Source: Heliomicrobium gestii (GTDB lineage Bacteria; Bacillota; Desulfitobacteriia; Heliobacteriales; Heliobacteriaceae). Taken from it: 37,847 bases of DNA. The stretch covers positions 1 through 37,847 of the forward strand of contig NZ_WXEX01000019.1 of assembly GCF_009877435.1 (NCBI RefSeq), in the 5' to 3' direction. The notes under the pieces were generated by a model, which searched no databases, was not told the DNA's origin, and saw only the letters and a list, made by a program, of their open reading frames with translations. The position numbers and the translations under genes are program-made. Below are positions 8,349 to 17,842 of the stretch, in pieces (within the stretch, counting starts at the first letter, position 1; every line of letters begins with the position of its first letter).

Positions 8349-9635
8349 TTAAAATTTGACTTCTCCGCGCGCCAGTTTTTGCAGCACCGGGTCAAGTTTT
8401 GTCCGGATTTCCTCCGGCAGGGGCTGATGCTCGCCCGTTCCCCCTGCCGGTCTTTGATAGATATTCCATTGGATCGGCAAGGCGCCCGTTTGTCCGTCTT
8501 TTCCACTGAGGATCGCCTCCAGGCGGGGAAGCAGATCGGCGCTGTTCACACCGCCTTGGATCACCCATACGCCCGGAGGCGCGACTTCGTTCGGCTGGAG
8601 CAGCACGATGACGTTGTTCGACCGCCGGGTGCCCGCCGGTTGTGGCGGCGTATCTGCGGACCGCAGGACGATCCGCAGATCAGCCGAAGCGGCTGCGGCT
8701 GCAGCGTCATCGCTGGCGGCGGAGCCTCCGGCGCCTGCGGGATTTGCCACTCCGGCGACGTTTCCGGCAGCGCTTCCAGTCCCGGCCGCCGCATCCCCCG
8801 CGCCTGCCGTCCCAGCAGGATCTGCTGGGGCGATCACCGGCGTCATGATCAATCCGGAGTTTCTTCCCATCTCCGCCATACCTGCCCGAATGGCCCGCTC
8901 AACGGCGGCTGTTTGCGTTTCGCCGGGCGGCGTCAAGACAGCGACAGTCCCACTGGGCAGCATGGCGCCGGCCAAGGCGCCCGCCAGATAGGCGCTCGCC
9001 TGTCTCGTTTCCTGGGCGCGCTCTTCCGGTGGACCAAGGTAGATGTATTTGGTTTTCGGATACTTCTGCTGCGCCGCCGGCAACAGACCGGCAAAGGCCG
9101 GATCAGCGATTACGACGGCTCGCGCCTCATTTTCGCCAAAATAGCGCAGCGCTTCTTCAGGGGTGAGGAAATCAGTCGATGCGATGGCCCGTGCAGTGAC
9201 GCCATAGTGATCTTTCAATGAATGCAAGGCAGCGGAGATCTGGCCATTGCCCCCTTCCGCCGGCGTATGGGACGGGGCCAAAATGGCGCCCACCAGCGGC
9301 GGCACATACCCGCCGGCGGTGATTTCGTAATCGCCTTCGTCATCGGCGGTTGTGGTTCCCCGACACCCCGCGAGAAGCAACAGGGGAAGCAGGAGCACGA
9401 CGAGCGACAGCGCCCGCAAGATCCCCCGATGGGTCCGCTCCGTTCCTTCGTGCCGCAGCGTTCCTAATATCCCTTGCGTTACTTCTACCCCTTGGTTCCC
9501 TCTCGACTGCGTTTTTTCCATCGACTGCGCTGTGAACAAGCCGAACGATTGATCCGATCCTTCCGTCGCCGGCGAACGGTTCGTTCCCGATCGCCCTTGC
9601 AACGTCTCATCTTTCCCTGTCAACACCTGCGCCAT
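8349..9635 (-). CDS. BMP/Med-like substrate-binding lipoprotein
   Basis: Up to 428 residues. A lipobox (LLLLAGC) follows a hydrophobic stretch, but about 75 residues precede it if the first ATG at 9635 is used. The true start may be further in (GTG at 9626 has better Shine-Dalgarno spacing, and inner TTG codons exist). The mature part resembles the BMP/PnrA family of periplasmic-binding-fold lipoproteins and Bacillus Med: VGAILAPSHTP, a middle block with ARAVVIADPAFAGLLP, YPKTKYIYLG, then ASAYLAGALAGAML. About 45 Ala/Gly-rich low-complexity residues (GTAGAGDAAAG and on) interrupt the second lobe. It starts 9 bases after the ftsK stop, so it is probably cotranscribed. No ABC permease genes are nearby and the ligand is unknown. 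Confidence 0.65.
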   Translation of the reverse strand: MAQVLTGKDETLQGRSGTNRSPATEGSDQSFGLFTAQSMEKTQSRGNQGVEVTQGILGTLRHEGTERTHRGILRALSLVVLLLPLLLLAGCRGTTTADDEGDYEITAGGYVPPLVGAILAPSHTPAEGGNGQISAALHSLKDHYGVTARAIASTDFLTPEEALRYFGENEARAVVIADPAFAGLLPAAQQKYPKTKYIYLGPPEERAQETRQASAYLAGALAGAMLPSGTVAVLTPPGETQTAAVERAIRAGMAEMGRNSGLIMTPVIAPADPAGTAGAGDAAAGTGSAAGNVAGVANPAGAGGSAASDDAAAAAASADLRIVLRSADTPPQPAGTRRSNNVIVLLQPNEVAPPGVWVIQGGVNSADLLPRLEAILSGKDGQTGALPIQWNIYQRPAGGTGEHQPLPEEIRTKLDPVLQKLARGEVKF

Positions 9636-9644
9636 TCCCTTTCT

Positions 9645-12377
9645 TTAGCTCCCCGTATTTTTCGCCGAACCATACTTCGCTTCAAACTGAACTTTGCTGA
9701 TCAGGATCTCCCTCGGCTTGCTGCCTTCATAGCCGCCGACGATACCCCGCTGCTCCATGATGTCGATGAGCCGGGCCGCCCGGGCGTAGCCCACTCGCAG
9801 GCGGCGCTGCAGCATGGAGATGGAGGCTTGCCCGCTGTCCAGGAGCACGCGGACGGCGTCGACAAAGAGTTCGTCGTCTTCCTCCTCCGGCGTTTCCGCC
9901 TGTTCCTGGGCCTTGATGACCCCTTCCTGGTATTCAGGCAGCCCCTGGGTTTTTAAGAATTCAACGACGCTCTCCACTTCTTTGTCAGAGACGTAGCAAC
10001 CCTGCACCCGCAGGGGCTTGTTCGATCCGACCGGCGAAAAGAGCATGTCCCCCCGGCCAAGCAGTTTTTCCGCGCCGGCTTGGTCGAGGATCGTCCGCGA
10101 ATCGATCTGGGAGGAGACGGCGAAGGCGATCCGGGAAGGCACGTTGGCCTTGATGATCCCGGTGATGACATCGACGGAAGGCCGCTGAGTGGCGATGACC
10201 AGGTGGATGCCCGCCGCCCGGGCCATCTGCGCCAGCCGGCAGATGGCGTCTTCCACGTCCACGGCGGCGACCATCATCAGGTCGGCCAATTCGTCGATGA
10301 GGACCACCACATAGGGCAGGGCCGGCTGCGGTCCGTCGGGGTTATCGAGGGCCTTAAACTGGTTAAATCGGGTGATGTCCTTGACGCCGGAGGCGGCGAA
10401 AAGCTCATAGCGGTTTTCCATCTCGTTAACGATCCACTTAAGGGCCGTCGCCGCTTTTTTCGCGTCCGTCACGACGGGCGCGATCATATGGGGGATCCCG
10501 TTGTATTGCGTCAGTTCGACCATCTTCGGGTCGATCATGAGAAACTTCACTTCATTCGGTTTGGCCTTGAAGAGGATGCTGCTGATCAGGGTGTTCATAC
10601 AGACGCTCTTGCCAGCCCCGGTGGCCCCGGCGATCAGCAAGTGGGGCATGCGGCTCAGTTCCGACACAACCGGCGCGCCGGCGATGTCCTTGCCCAGGGC
10701 GATGGTCAGCTTGGACGTCGACTGTTGAAACTCGTTGGCCTCAAGGACCTCGCGGAAGGTGACGGCGGTCACTTCCTTATTCGGCACCTCGATGCCCACA
10801 GCGGCCTTGCCGGGAATGGGCGCCTCGATCCGGACGGCGCCGGCCGCCAGCGACAGAGCGATGTCATCGGCCAGGTTGGTGATCTTGGACACCTTGACGC
10901 CAGGCGCCGGCTGCACCTCATAGCGGGTGATGGCCGGTCCGCGGTTGACCTGAGTGACCTTGACGCGAACGCCGAAGTTGTTCAAGGTCTCTTCCAGGAT
11001 GCGAACGTTTTCCGTGATGTCATGATCCAGCCGCGGGCTTTTCACGCGCAGCGATCGGTTCAATAGGCTGAGCGGCGGCAGGCTGTACTCCATGCCGGCA
11101 TAACCGGAGGGACCCGAACCGCCCTCCGTTGCGGCAGCGCCTGCAGCGGTCGTCCCCCCGGAACCCGCTCTCCCCGCCCCAACCGTCGCGCTCGATGGGC
11201 CGCTTTCACCAGTGGGTCCGTGGGCGCCGGATGGGCCCAAGTCGCCTCTGTCATCACCCTCGGAAGCTCCGTTCTCCCCGGCGCCACCGATCGCTCGGGC
11301 GGGAGCGCCGGCGGCGTTCCCATCCAACCCTTGCGCCAGATCACCGGTCGACAGTTCACTGGCGGACGGGTGTTCGCCAGCGCCGTCAGCGAAACCGGAG
11401 GAGCCGCTCTCCCCTTGGCCCTTCCCCTCCACCAATGTGTCCTCCATGGCAGGCTCTTCCGGCGTTTCCGCCTCATCATAGTGCGTAATGATCAAGGGCG
11501 CCGTATCGTCCATTGGCGGCGGTGCATTGTCCCCTTTTGTCGCTTTGCTGGATTTCGTCGCTTTCGTTGCAGACGCCGCGCCGGGAACTTCCGCAGGCGC
11601 AGTTGTGACCGCATCAAGCGGTTTTTCGATCTGCTTCAACCACTCGGGCGTGTTTTTTTCATGTTCAAAAATGACAAGGGGGATCTCTTCTGTCCCGTTG
11701 ACCTGAGGCGGCTCCTCTGTCTTCTTGCGGCGCGTCTTCTTCTCGATGGTCTTCTTCGGCACAGGCTCTTCCTCTTCGACAACGGTGAAGAGGAATTTGC
11801 CGAGTCCGCCCCGCGCCCGTCCAAACCAGCCGGCCAGCGCGGCGAAGAATGTCCCCACCAACTGAACGAGGGACACCTCAAAGGCGAAAAGGATGGCGCC
11901 TAAGATCAGGGCGACTAGGATGATGTATGTACCGATGGTGCCGAAGAGCGTTTTCAAGAGGATGGCCACAGAGGCGCCAAGAACGCCGCCGCCCTTGCCT
12001 TCCATGCCGGCCTGCCAGTCCGATCCCCCTACCGGCAGGAGCAGGTGCAGGAAGGTGAGCAGGATCATATAGGCCCCTGTAAAGCCGGCCAACTTGCGTC
12101 CTACAGCAAAATGGGATCGCTGGGTCATGATCTTGATGCCGACGTAAGCTAAAAAGAGCGGAAAAAAGATTTTCCCCTGTCCCGCCGTGATGCTCAGGCT
12201 GTCATAAAAAAACTGGCCCACGGCGCCAGCACCGGCTGAAGGCATCACCAGAGGATTGGCGCCGACGGTAAAGAGGCTGACGATGCCGAAAACGGCGACT
12301 GCCAAAACGGCCAGGCCGACCATTTCATACTTCAGGTCTTCTTTTAATTGATTGAACATATTTGCCACTTTGATCAC
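9645..12377 (-). CDS. ftsK: DNA translocase FtsK/SpoIIIE
   Basis: 910 residues from a GTG at 12377; an ATG seven codons in (12359) is an equally good start. This is a septal, membrane-anchored, hexameric ATPase that pumps chromosomal DNA through the closing division or sporulation septum. The N-terminus has about four membrane spans (residues 20-190). A long low-complexity linker (about 200-430) is rich in Gly, Ala, Ser and acids. The motor has Walker A GATGAGKS (about 580) and Walker [13 protein letters not shown] (about 690). The C-terminal gamma winged helix ([12 protein letters not shown] to [13 protein letters not shown]) reads oriented DNA sequences. Position next to ylzJ, tepA and rnj matches spoIIIE of Bacillus. 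A terminator separates it from ylzJ, so it needs its own promoter, which I could not place. Confidence 0.95.
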   Translation of the reverse strand: MIKVANMFNQLKEDLKYEMVGLAVLAVAVFGIVSLFTVGANPLVMPSAGAGAVGQFFYDSLSITAGQGKIFFPLFLAYVGIKIMTQRSHFAVGRKLAGFTGAYMILLTFLHLLLPVGGSDWQAGMEGKGGGVLGASVAILLKTLFGTIGTYIILVALILGAILFAFEVSLVQLVGTFFAALAGWFGRARGGLGKFLFTVVEEEEPVPKKTIEKKTRRKKTEEPPQVNGTEEIPLVIFEHEKNTPEWLKQIEKPLDAVTTAPAEVPGAASATKATKSSKATKGDNAPPPMDDTAPLIITHYDEAETPEEPAMEDTLVEGKGQGESGSSGFADGAGEHPSASELSTGDLAQGLDGNAAGAPARAIGGAGENGASEGDDRGDLGPSGAHGPTGESGPSSATVGAGRAGSGGTTAAGAAATEGGSGPSGYAGMEYSLPPLSLLNRSLRVKSPRLDHDITENVRILEETLNNFGVRVKVTQVNRGPAITRYEVQPAPGVKVSKITNLADDIALSLAAGAVRIEAPIPGKAAVGIEVPNKEVTAVTFREVLEANEFQQSTSKLTIALGKDIAGAPVVSELSRMPHLLIAGATGAGKSVCMNTLISSILFKAKPNEVKFLMIDPKMVELTQYNGIPHMIAPVVTDAKKAATALKWIVNEMENRYELFAASGVKDITRFNQFKALDNPDGPQPALPYVVVLIDELADLMMVAAVDVEDAICRLAQMARAAGIHLVIATQRPSVDVITGIIKANVPSRIAFAVSSQIDSRTILDQAGAEKLLGRGDMLFSPVGSNKPLRVQGCYVSDKEVESVVEFLKTQGLPEYQEGVIKAQEQAETPEEEDDELFVDAVRVLLDSGQASISMLQRRLRVGYARAARLIDIMEQRGIVGGYEGSKPREILISKVQFEAKYGSAKNTGS

Positions 12378-12470
12378 CCTGTCATGTCAATGGAATCCTG
12401 TCATTCACAGTCCTCTTGTTATGTCCTGGCCTGTTTGCGCTAAGGTGCAACCATCGTCACTGTCCTTTGT

Positions 12471-12494
12471 AAAAAAGCCGCCGTTGTGGGCGGC
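12471..12494 (-). terminator. intrinsic terminator of tepA-ylzJ
   Basis: A 6-bp GC stem (GCCGCC/GGCGGC, arms 12477-12482 and 12489-12494) is followed by six T residues on the minus strand. It lies about 40 bases after the ylzJ stop. Confidence 0.85.
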
Positions 12495-12502
12495 GCAAAA
12501 GG

Positions 12503-12527
12503 AAAGCCATCCCAGCGGGGTGGCTTT
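12503..12527 (-). other. second hairpin just upstream of the terminator
   Basis: An 11-base imperfect stem (AAAGCCACCCC and GGGATGGCTTT) with a 3-base loop lies between the ylzJ stop and the terminator. It could protect the 3' end of the tepA-ylzJ mRNA from exonucleases. Confidence 0.5.
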
Positions 12528-12535
12528 AGCGGGTC

Positions 12536-12748
12536 TTAATCAGGAAAGATGTCCCTTCCCGGTTGCAATTCCGGATCCAGGTAATCCTTCGGATCGGTGG
12601 TCAAGAGGCGCGTCAGTTCATAGCGCCCGTCCCCCCGGTTGTAGGCCATCACAGGTTTTCCCTTGAAGGAGACCACCGACATGGTCGGCACATCCGGTGT
12701 GGTCCCCTGAAAGATGGTTTCCATCGGAACCGGCGTGTAGAGGATCAT
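12536..12748 (-). CDS. ylzJ: YlzJ-like protein
   Basis: 70 residues, small and soluble. The N-terminus [15 protein letters not shown] and the later [17 protein letters not shown] match the YlzJ family, found next to the ClpP-like tepA/ymfB gene and spoIIIE in Bacillus and Clostridia. Function is not known to me. Its ATG overlaps the tepA stop by four bases, so translation is probably coupled. The length equals the usual family size. Confidence 0.85.
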   Translation of the reverse strand: MILYTPVPMETIFQGTTPDVPTMSVVSFKGKPVMAYNRGDGRYELTRLLTTDPKDYLDPELQPGRDIFPD

Positions 12749-13512
12749 TGCAACAACCCCTTGCTGTTGCGGCGCTCCTCGATCAACTCATTCAGTTTTT
12801 TCACCGCTTCGCTGATCCCGCCGACGGCATCGATGAGTCCGCACTCGACGGCTTCCTTGCCGACGACGACCGTGCCGATGTCCCGGGTGAGTTCGCCGGT
12901 TTTGAACATCAGTTCCTTAAATTTATCCGGCGTGACACGGGAGTTGCGCGTCACAAAGGCGACGACGCGATCCTGCATCTTTTCCAGGTATTCAAAGGTC
13001 GCCGGGACACCGATGACCAGGCCCGTTAGGCGGATGGGATGGATCGTCATCGTCGCCGTGGAGGCGATCATCGAGTAATCGGCCGAAACAGCGATGGGAA
13101 CGCCGATCGAATGGCCACCGCCCAGCACGATCGACACGGACGGTTTCGAAAGGCTGGCGATCATCTCGGCGATGGCCAGGCCGGCCTCCACATCGCCGCC
13201 GACCGTGTTCAGGATCAGCAGCACCCCTTCGATGTCCTTGCTCTGTTCCAGGGCCACCAGTTGGGGCAGGATGTGCTCGTACTTGGTCGTCTTGTTCTGC
13301 GGCGGCAGGATCATGTGCCCTTCCACCTGGCCGACGATGGTCAGGCAATGGATATTGCTTTTCCCGCCAGGGACTTCCGTTTCGCCCAATTCCTTCAGGG
13401 CATCGATGCGGCGTCCCCGCGATTCCTCGGGCTTTAGCGGCTCCGCCCCGCTCGGGTCAGGCTTCGCCGTTTTGGGTTCTACGTCCGGCGTCTCTTCAAA
13501 TTGTTCTACCAT
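12745..13512 (-). CDS. tepA: ClpP-like serine protease, TepA/YmfB family
   Basis: 255 residues. The clp/crotonase fold is visible: [20 protein letters not shown], then the nucleophile Ser135 in GGGHSIGVP and His158 in [11 protein letters not shown], as in ClpP-type peptidases. The first 45 residues are charged and low-complexity and there is no signal peptide. The Bacillus homologue was called translocation-enhancing protein TepA; a cytoplasmic or membrane-associated protease role is assumed but the substrate is unknown. The start has AGGAGG, though 13 bases away. It overlaps ylzJ by four bases and follows rnj by 114 bases with no terminator seen, so it may be read from the rnj promoter. Confidence 0.88.
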   Translation of the reverse strand: MVEQFEETPDVEPKTAKPDPSGAEPLKPEESRGRRIDALKELGETEVPGGKSNIHCLTIVGQVEGHMILPPQNKTTKYEHILPQLVALEQSKDIEGVLLILNTVGGDVEAGLAIAEMIASLSKPSVSIVLGGGHSIGVPIAVSADYSMIASTATMTIHPIRLTGLVIGVPATFEYLEKMQDRVVAFVTRNSRVTPDKFKELMFKTGELTRDIGTVVVGKEAVECGLIDAVGGISEAVKKLNELIEERRNSKGLLQ

Positions 13513-13626
13513 GGGCCGACAATGTCCTCCTTTTGGCGTTGAATTCCCTCATTTCCCTATTTTGCACCAGAGAAGAGGGAACCATTCGCCGCCGCGCGAG
13601 GACGCCGATCGGCCCGACGGAATCGG

Positions 13627-15288
13627 TCACACCTCCATGATGATCGGCAGTATCATGGGGCGCCGGCGGGTTTTTTCATATAAAAACTTGGATAAGACAT
13701 CACGCACGTTCGTCTTGATGGCCGCCCACTCGGTGACACGGCGCTCACCGGACTTTTCCAGTGCCTGCCGCACCTTGACCTTGGCTTCTTCCATCAGTTC
13801 TTCCGCCTCTCGCACATAGACAAAACCGCGAGAGACCATGTCAGGTCCGGCCACCACCTGTCCCGATTCCTTGCTGATGGTGATGACCACGATCAGAATG
13901 CCGTCTTGGGATAACTGGCGGCGGTCGCGGAGCACGATGTTGCCCACATCGCCCACACCCAGCCCATCGACGAGGACCCGGCCAGCGGCCACGCGCGAGG
14001 CGAGGCTGCCTTTTTTCGGCGTCAATTCAAGGACTTGTCCATTCTCGAGCACGAAGATATTGTCCTGGGCCACGCCGACATCACGGGCCACCTTGGCGTG
14101 ACGGATCAGCATGCGGTACTCGCCCTGAATGGGGATAAAGTACTTGGGCCGGATCAGGTTGATCATCATCTTCAGTTCTTCTTGGCTGGCGTGCCCGGAG
14201 ATGTGGCCGCCCGATGCTTCGTGGTAGACGTCGGCGCCGAGCTTGCAGAGGCCGTCGATGGTCCGGTGAACCGATTTTTCGTTGCCTGCCACCGGGCTGG
14301 CGGAGATGATGACCGTATCACCCGGTTGGTAATTGCTCAACCGTGTATCTGTCCAAGGTCCCCGCATCAAAGCTGACAAGGGCTCTCCCAGGTGACCCGT
14401 GGTCAGCAGGACCAGCTTATCATTTGGAATGGTGTTCCAATTCTCTTCATCACAGAGGGTACCCGGGGGAATCTCCAAGTAGCCGTTGGCGCGAGCCACC
14501 TGGACCACTTCCTGCATCGATTTGCCGACAACGACAACCTTGCGGCGGTAGCGGGCCGCCACCTGGAAGGTCTGTTGGATCCGGTAAAGGGATGAGGCGA
14601 AGGTGGTGACGATGATCCGGCCTTTGGACAAGCGGAATACCTCTTCCAGCTTGCCATAGGCGGCCTTTTCCGAAGGGGTGAACCCTGTTTTTTCCGCGTT
14701 GGTGGAATCTGAAAGCAGGGCCAGCACGCCCGCCTCGCCCAGTTGGGCCAAGCGGTAGTAGTCGGTGATCTCATCATCGACAGGCGTTTGATCGAACTTA
14801 AAATCGCCTGTGTGAATGATGACGCCGTCCGGTGTGTGAATCGCCACGGCGACAGCGTCGGCGATGCTGTGGCAGACGCGGATGAACTCTACACGAAAAG
14901 AGCCGATGCGCACGCATTCCCGCGGCGTAACCCGATGAAAGGTGGTCGCCGCCTGCATGTTCTGTTCTTTCAGATATGTTTCGGCCAGAGCCAGCGTGAG
15001 TTTGGTGCCGTAGACAGGCACAGGCAGTTCTTTCAGGATATAAGGCAATGCGCCGATATGGTCTTCATGGCCGTGGGTCACGATGATGCCGCGGATGGCA
15101 TCGCGATTCTCCAGCAGATAGGTAATGTCCGGGATCACCACATCGATGCCGAGCATCTCGTCTTCAGGAAACATGATCCCGCAGTCGATGATCAACATCT
15201 CTTGATTCACTTTGATGACGGTCATGTTTTTGCCGATCTCGCCCAGACCGCCCAAGGGGATGATGCTTACTTTGTCCCCCGCGCCCAT
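13627..15288 (-). CDS. rnj: ribonuclease J
   Basis: 553 residues, the full RNase J length. It is a metallo-beta-lactamase/beta-CASP nuclease acting as a 5'-to-3' exonuclease and endonuclease in mRNA decay and rRNA processing. The N-terminus DKVSIIPLGGLGEIGKNM is typical. The zinc motif THGHEDHIGALP supplies His72, His74, Asp76 and His77, so it should be active, unlike some RNase J2 proteins. The beta-CASP part includes GHISGHASQEE, and the C-terminal domain ends RRRPMILPIIMEV. Start ATG with GAGGAGGA upstream. Neighbours match the rnjB locus of Bacillus. It has its own sigma-A promoter (15466-15494) and a leader of about 170 bases with a terminator-like hairpin. Confidence 0.95.
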   Translation of the reverse strand: MGAGDKVSIIPLGGLGEIGKNMTVIKVNQEMLIIDCGIMFPEDEMLGIDVVIPDITYLLENRDAIRGIIVTHGHEDHIGALPYILKELPVPVYGTKLTLALAETYLKEQNMQAATTFHRVTPRECVRIGSFRVEFIRVCHSIADAVAVAIHTPDGVIIHTGDFKFDQTPVDDEITDYYRLAQLGEAGVLALLSDSTNAEKTGFTPSEKAAYGKLEEVFRLSKGRIIVTTFASSLYRIQQTFQVAARYRRKVVVVGKSMQEVVQVARANGYLEIPPGTLCDEENWNTIPNDKLVLLTTGHLGEPLSALMRGPWTDTRLSNYQPGDTVIISASPVAGNEKSVHRTIDGLCKLGADVYHEASGGHISGHASQEELKMMINLIRPKYFIPIQGEYRMLIRHAKVARDVGVAQDNIFVLENGQVLELTPKKGSLASRVAAGRVLVDGLGVGDVGNIVLRDRRQLSQDGILIVVITISKESGQVVAGPDMVSRGFVYVREAEELMEEAKVKVRQALEKSGERRVTEWAAIKTNVRDVLSKFLYEKTRRRPMILPIIMEV

Positions 15289-15346
15289 AGCATTCCTCCT
15301 CTTCTGATCACGACAAATCCTTTGTTTATTTCAAATCTAGACACAA

Positions 15347-15372
15347 CAAAAAGGCCCTCCCGACTGGAAGGG
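15347..15372 (-). terminator. terminator-like hairpin in the rnj leader
   Basis: On the minus strand CCCTTCC and GGGAGGG pair (one G-U) around a 4-base loop, followed by CC and TTTTT. It lies between the rnj promoter and the rnj start, so it would act as an attenuator and not as an end-of-operon terminator. Confidence 0.6.
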
Positions 15373-15465
15373 TTTCGTTCCGATTTTTGAATCAAGGCTT
15401 GCTTTTTTCCGGCCCCGCCGCCACCGCAAACCTCAAATACCAAACCGTACAACCCATGCTATATT

Positions 15466-15494
15466 ATTATACAAGCATTGGGCCCAGGATACAA
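15466..15494 (-). promoter_or_regulatory. sigma-A promoter of rnj
   Basis: TTGTAT (15489-15494), a 17-base spacer and a perfect TATAAT (15466-15471) on the minus strand. The transcript would start near 15459, about 170 bases before the rnj ATG. Confidence 0.85.
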
Positions 15495-15544
15495 GTTTTC
15501 CCTGATAGCGCCTTCAGGGTTCGTCGTTCTGCGTCGCTTGAATG

Positions 15545-15572
15545 AAAAAAAGCCCTCCCCATCAGGGAGAGC
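15545..15572 (-). terminator. intrinsic terminator after dapA
   Basis: GCTCTCCCT and GGGGAGGGC pair with one wobble/mismatch around a 3-base loop and are followed by seven T residues on the minus strand. It lies 34 bases after the dapA stop and ends the dapB-to-dapA operon. Confidence 0.85.
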
Positions 15573-15605
15573 TTGCGAAGGTATGGTCTGTTTATCTCCG
15601 GCTCG

Positions 15606-16508
15606 TTAGGCCACCGTCTCCTCGCAGGAGGCGTCAAGGCTGTAGGACTCGATCAGTTGCCGCATGGCGTCCACTTCCTGATCGTTGGCCGGCACCAGCG
15701 GCAGACGGACACCGCCGACCGGCCGGCCCAACAGGTTGAGGGCCGCTTTAACACAGATCGGGTTGGAGGTGATAAACAGGCCCTTGAAGAGCGGATAGAG
15801 TTCATGGTGGATCCGGGCGGCTTCCTGAATGTTGCCGTTGATGCAGGCGGCAATCATCTTCTGGATCTCCTTGCCCACGAGATGGCTGGCCACGCTGACG
15901 ATGCCGTGGCCGCCGACGGCCAGGATGGGCAGGGTCAACGAGTCGTCGCCGGAGTATACCTTGAAGTCCGGACGGGCCATGCGAACCACTTCGCAGACCT
16001 GATCCATGCTGCCGGCGGCTTCCTTGATGGCGACGATGTTGTCAAAGGCCATCAGCCGTTTTACCGTCGCCGGAAGGATGTTCGAGCCGGTACGGCCCGG
16101 GATGTTGTAGAGCATGATCGGCGAGGGAACCGCCTTTGCGACAGCGGCAAAGTGTTGGTAATAGCCTTCCTGAGGCGGCTTGTTGTAGTAGGGACCGACC
16201 AGCAGCAGGCCGTCGACGCCGGCTTCCCGGGCCTTGCGGCTCAGTTCAATGGTCGCCTCTGTATCGTAGGAGCCAGTGCCAGCGATGACGGTGGCCCGTT
16301 TGCCCACAGCGTCGACAACGGTGGAAAAGAGGCGAATCTTCTCTTCCTTTGTCAAGGTGGGCGATTCGCCGGTCGTTCCGGCTACAACAATGCCGTCCGA
16401 CCCCGTATTAACCAGATAGTTGGCCAATTCCGCCGCCTGTGCGTAGTCGACCTCCAGGCGGTCATTGAATGGTGTCACCATGGCCGTAATCAGTCTGCCA
16501 AATTCCAT
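15606..16508 (-). CDS. dapA: 4-hydroxy-tetrahydrodipicolinate synthase
   Basis: 300 residues from the ATG at 16508 with AAGGAGAG upstream; the frame is open further back but those residues do not belong to the family. It condenses pyruvate with aspartate semialdehyde, the entry to lysine, diaminopimelate and dipicolinate. Catalytic residues are visible: Thr45-Thr46 in [12 protein letters not shown], Tyr134 in [11 protein letters not shown] and the Schiff-base Lys162 in [10 protein letters not shown]. Length and start ([14 protein letters not shown]) are canonical. It is the last gene of the dapB-dpaAB-asd-lysC-dapA cluster and is closed by a terminator. Confidence 0.96.
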   Translation of the reverse strand: MEFGRLITAMVTPFNDRLEVDYAQAAELANYLVNTGSDGIVVAGTTGESPTLTKEEKIRLFSTVVDAVGKRATVIAGTGSYDTEATIELSRKAREAGVDGLLLVGPYYNKPPQEGYYQHFAAVAKAVPSPIMLYNIPGRTGSNILPATVKRLMAFDNIVAIKEAAGSMDQVCEVVRMARPDFKVYSGDDSLTLPILAVGGHGIVSVASHLVGKEIQKMIAACINGNIQEAARIHHELYPLFKGLFITSNPICVKAALNLLGRPVGGVRLPLVPANDQEVDAMRQLIESYSLDASCEETVA

Positions 16509-16588
16509 TCTATCGTTCTCTCCTTTTTCCGGTTTTGGGGTCGGCTGTCTCGTCGGGAAAGCGATCTCTCGCAGCGAAAACAGTCTCC

Positions 16589-17806
16589 TCAGGATAGGCA
16601 AAATTGCCGGTGCAGGGCGTTCAAGGCCACTGTCAGGTCGCGCACCGGGATCAGGCACCAGATGGTGGTGTAGGAATCAGCCGATTGAAGGATCGGCACT
16701 TTTTCCCGGTTCAGAGCCAGGACGATCTGCGCCATTACGCCGGGGACGCCGGTCATGTGGATGCCGACGACGGCCACTTTGGCGCATCCCTGGCGGACTT
16801 CAGGACAGAGTCCCAACTCTTCGAGCACCTGCGTCGCTTTGGCGGTGATCTCGTCGGCGACGGTGAAGATCACCGCCGTCGGGTGGACATTGATGAAATC
16901 GACGCTGATCGCCGCTTCCGCCATCGCTTGAAAAACGGTCTGTCCCGTCAGCGCCGGGTCAGGCCACTGGGTGGTATCCACTTTGATCTGCGTGATCGGG
17001 GCCATATGGGCGATGCCGGTGATCAATCGGTCACAACCGGCGTCGTCGCCGGCATGATGCTGGGGCGCGCAGATGAGGGTTCCCTTGTCAGGATGGTCGG
17101 TGCTGCGGACACGGACAGCCTGATTGTTCTTCATGGCGATCTCGACGGCGCGAGGGTGGATGACTTTCGCCCCTTCCTGGGCCAATTGGCAGACCTCCCG
17201 GTAGGTGACGCTGGGCAGGACCCGCGCATCACTGACGAGATGGGGATCTACCGTGTACACACCCTTCACGTCCGTAAAGATATCAACCACCTCAGCCGCC
17301 AGGGCCGCCCCGATGGCCACCGCCGTCGTGTCGCTGCCTCCCCGTCCAAGGGTGGCGATCTCACCGTTCTCGCTGGTCCCTTGAAATCCGGCGATGACGG
17401 CCACCCGGTTCTGTTCCAGTGCTCGGCGGATGCGTTCGCCATCGACCCGTTGGATGCGAGCGTCGCCAAATTGCTCTGTTGTGATGACGCCGGCCTGCCA
17501 GCCAGTGAGACTAACGGCCTGGATCCCCGCTCTGCGCAGGCAGGCGGTCAAGACGACGGTAGAGATGATCTCGCCGCAGGCCATCAGCATATCCTGCTCG
17601 CGCAGCGGCAGGTCGGGAGCGACCTCTCGCACCAGCGAAAGCAGCGTATCTGTCGCGTAGGGTTCCGGTTTGCGACCCATCGCAGATACGACGACGATCA
17701 CCCGGTACCCTTCCTCCAGCGCTTCCCCGATCCGTTGCACCGCATGATTTCGTTTCATCTCATTGGCGACAGAGGTTCCCCCGAATTTTAGGACGGCAAT
17801 CCTCAA
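16589..17806 (-). CDS. lysC: aspartate kinase
   Basis: 405 residues. It phosphorylates aspartate, the first step of the aspartate family pathway. The kinase domain shows KFGGTSVA at the N-terminus, [20 protein letters not shown] and GRGGSDTTA; the C-terminal third is a pair of ACT domains ([18 protein letters not shown], then [17 protein letters not shown]) that usually bind an allosteric effector. In this gene context (asd-kinase-dapA after dpaAB) it matches Bacillus dapG, the diaminopimelate-responsive isoenzyme, but the effector cannot be read from sequence. 36 bases follow the asd stop and 80 bases precede dapA, without a terminator. Confidence 0.95.
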   Translation of the reverse strand: MRIAVLKFGGTSVANEMKRNHAVQRIGEALEEGYRVIVVVSAMGRKPEPYATDTLLSLVREVAPDLPLREQDMLMACGEIISTVVLTACLRRAGIQAVSLTGWQAGVITTEQFGDARIQRVDGERIRRALEQNRVAVIAGFQGTSENGEIATLGRGGSDTTAVAIGAALAAEVVDIFTDVKGVYTVDPHLVSDARVLPSVTYREVCQLAQEGAKVIHPRAVEIAMKNNQAVRVRSTDHPDKGTLICAPQHHAGDDAGCDRLITGIAHMAPITQIKVDTTQWPDPALTGQTVFQAMAEAAISVDFINVHPTAVIFTVADEITAKATQVLEELGLCPEVRQGCAKVAVVGIHMTGVPGVMAQIVLALNREKVPILQSADSYTTIWCLIPVRDLTVALNALHRQFCLS

Positions 17807-17842
17807 GGCCGTTCACTCCCGATTGCCGCCGCTGGGGAAGGG

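Noticed and set aside
15267-15452. A 61-codon minus-strand frame in the rnj leader
   Set aside because: No ribosome-binding site or family pattern, and it overlaps the rnj start; treated as leader RNA.
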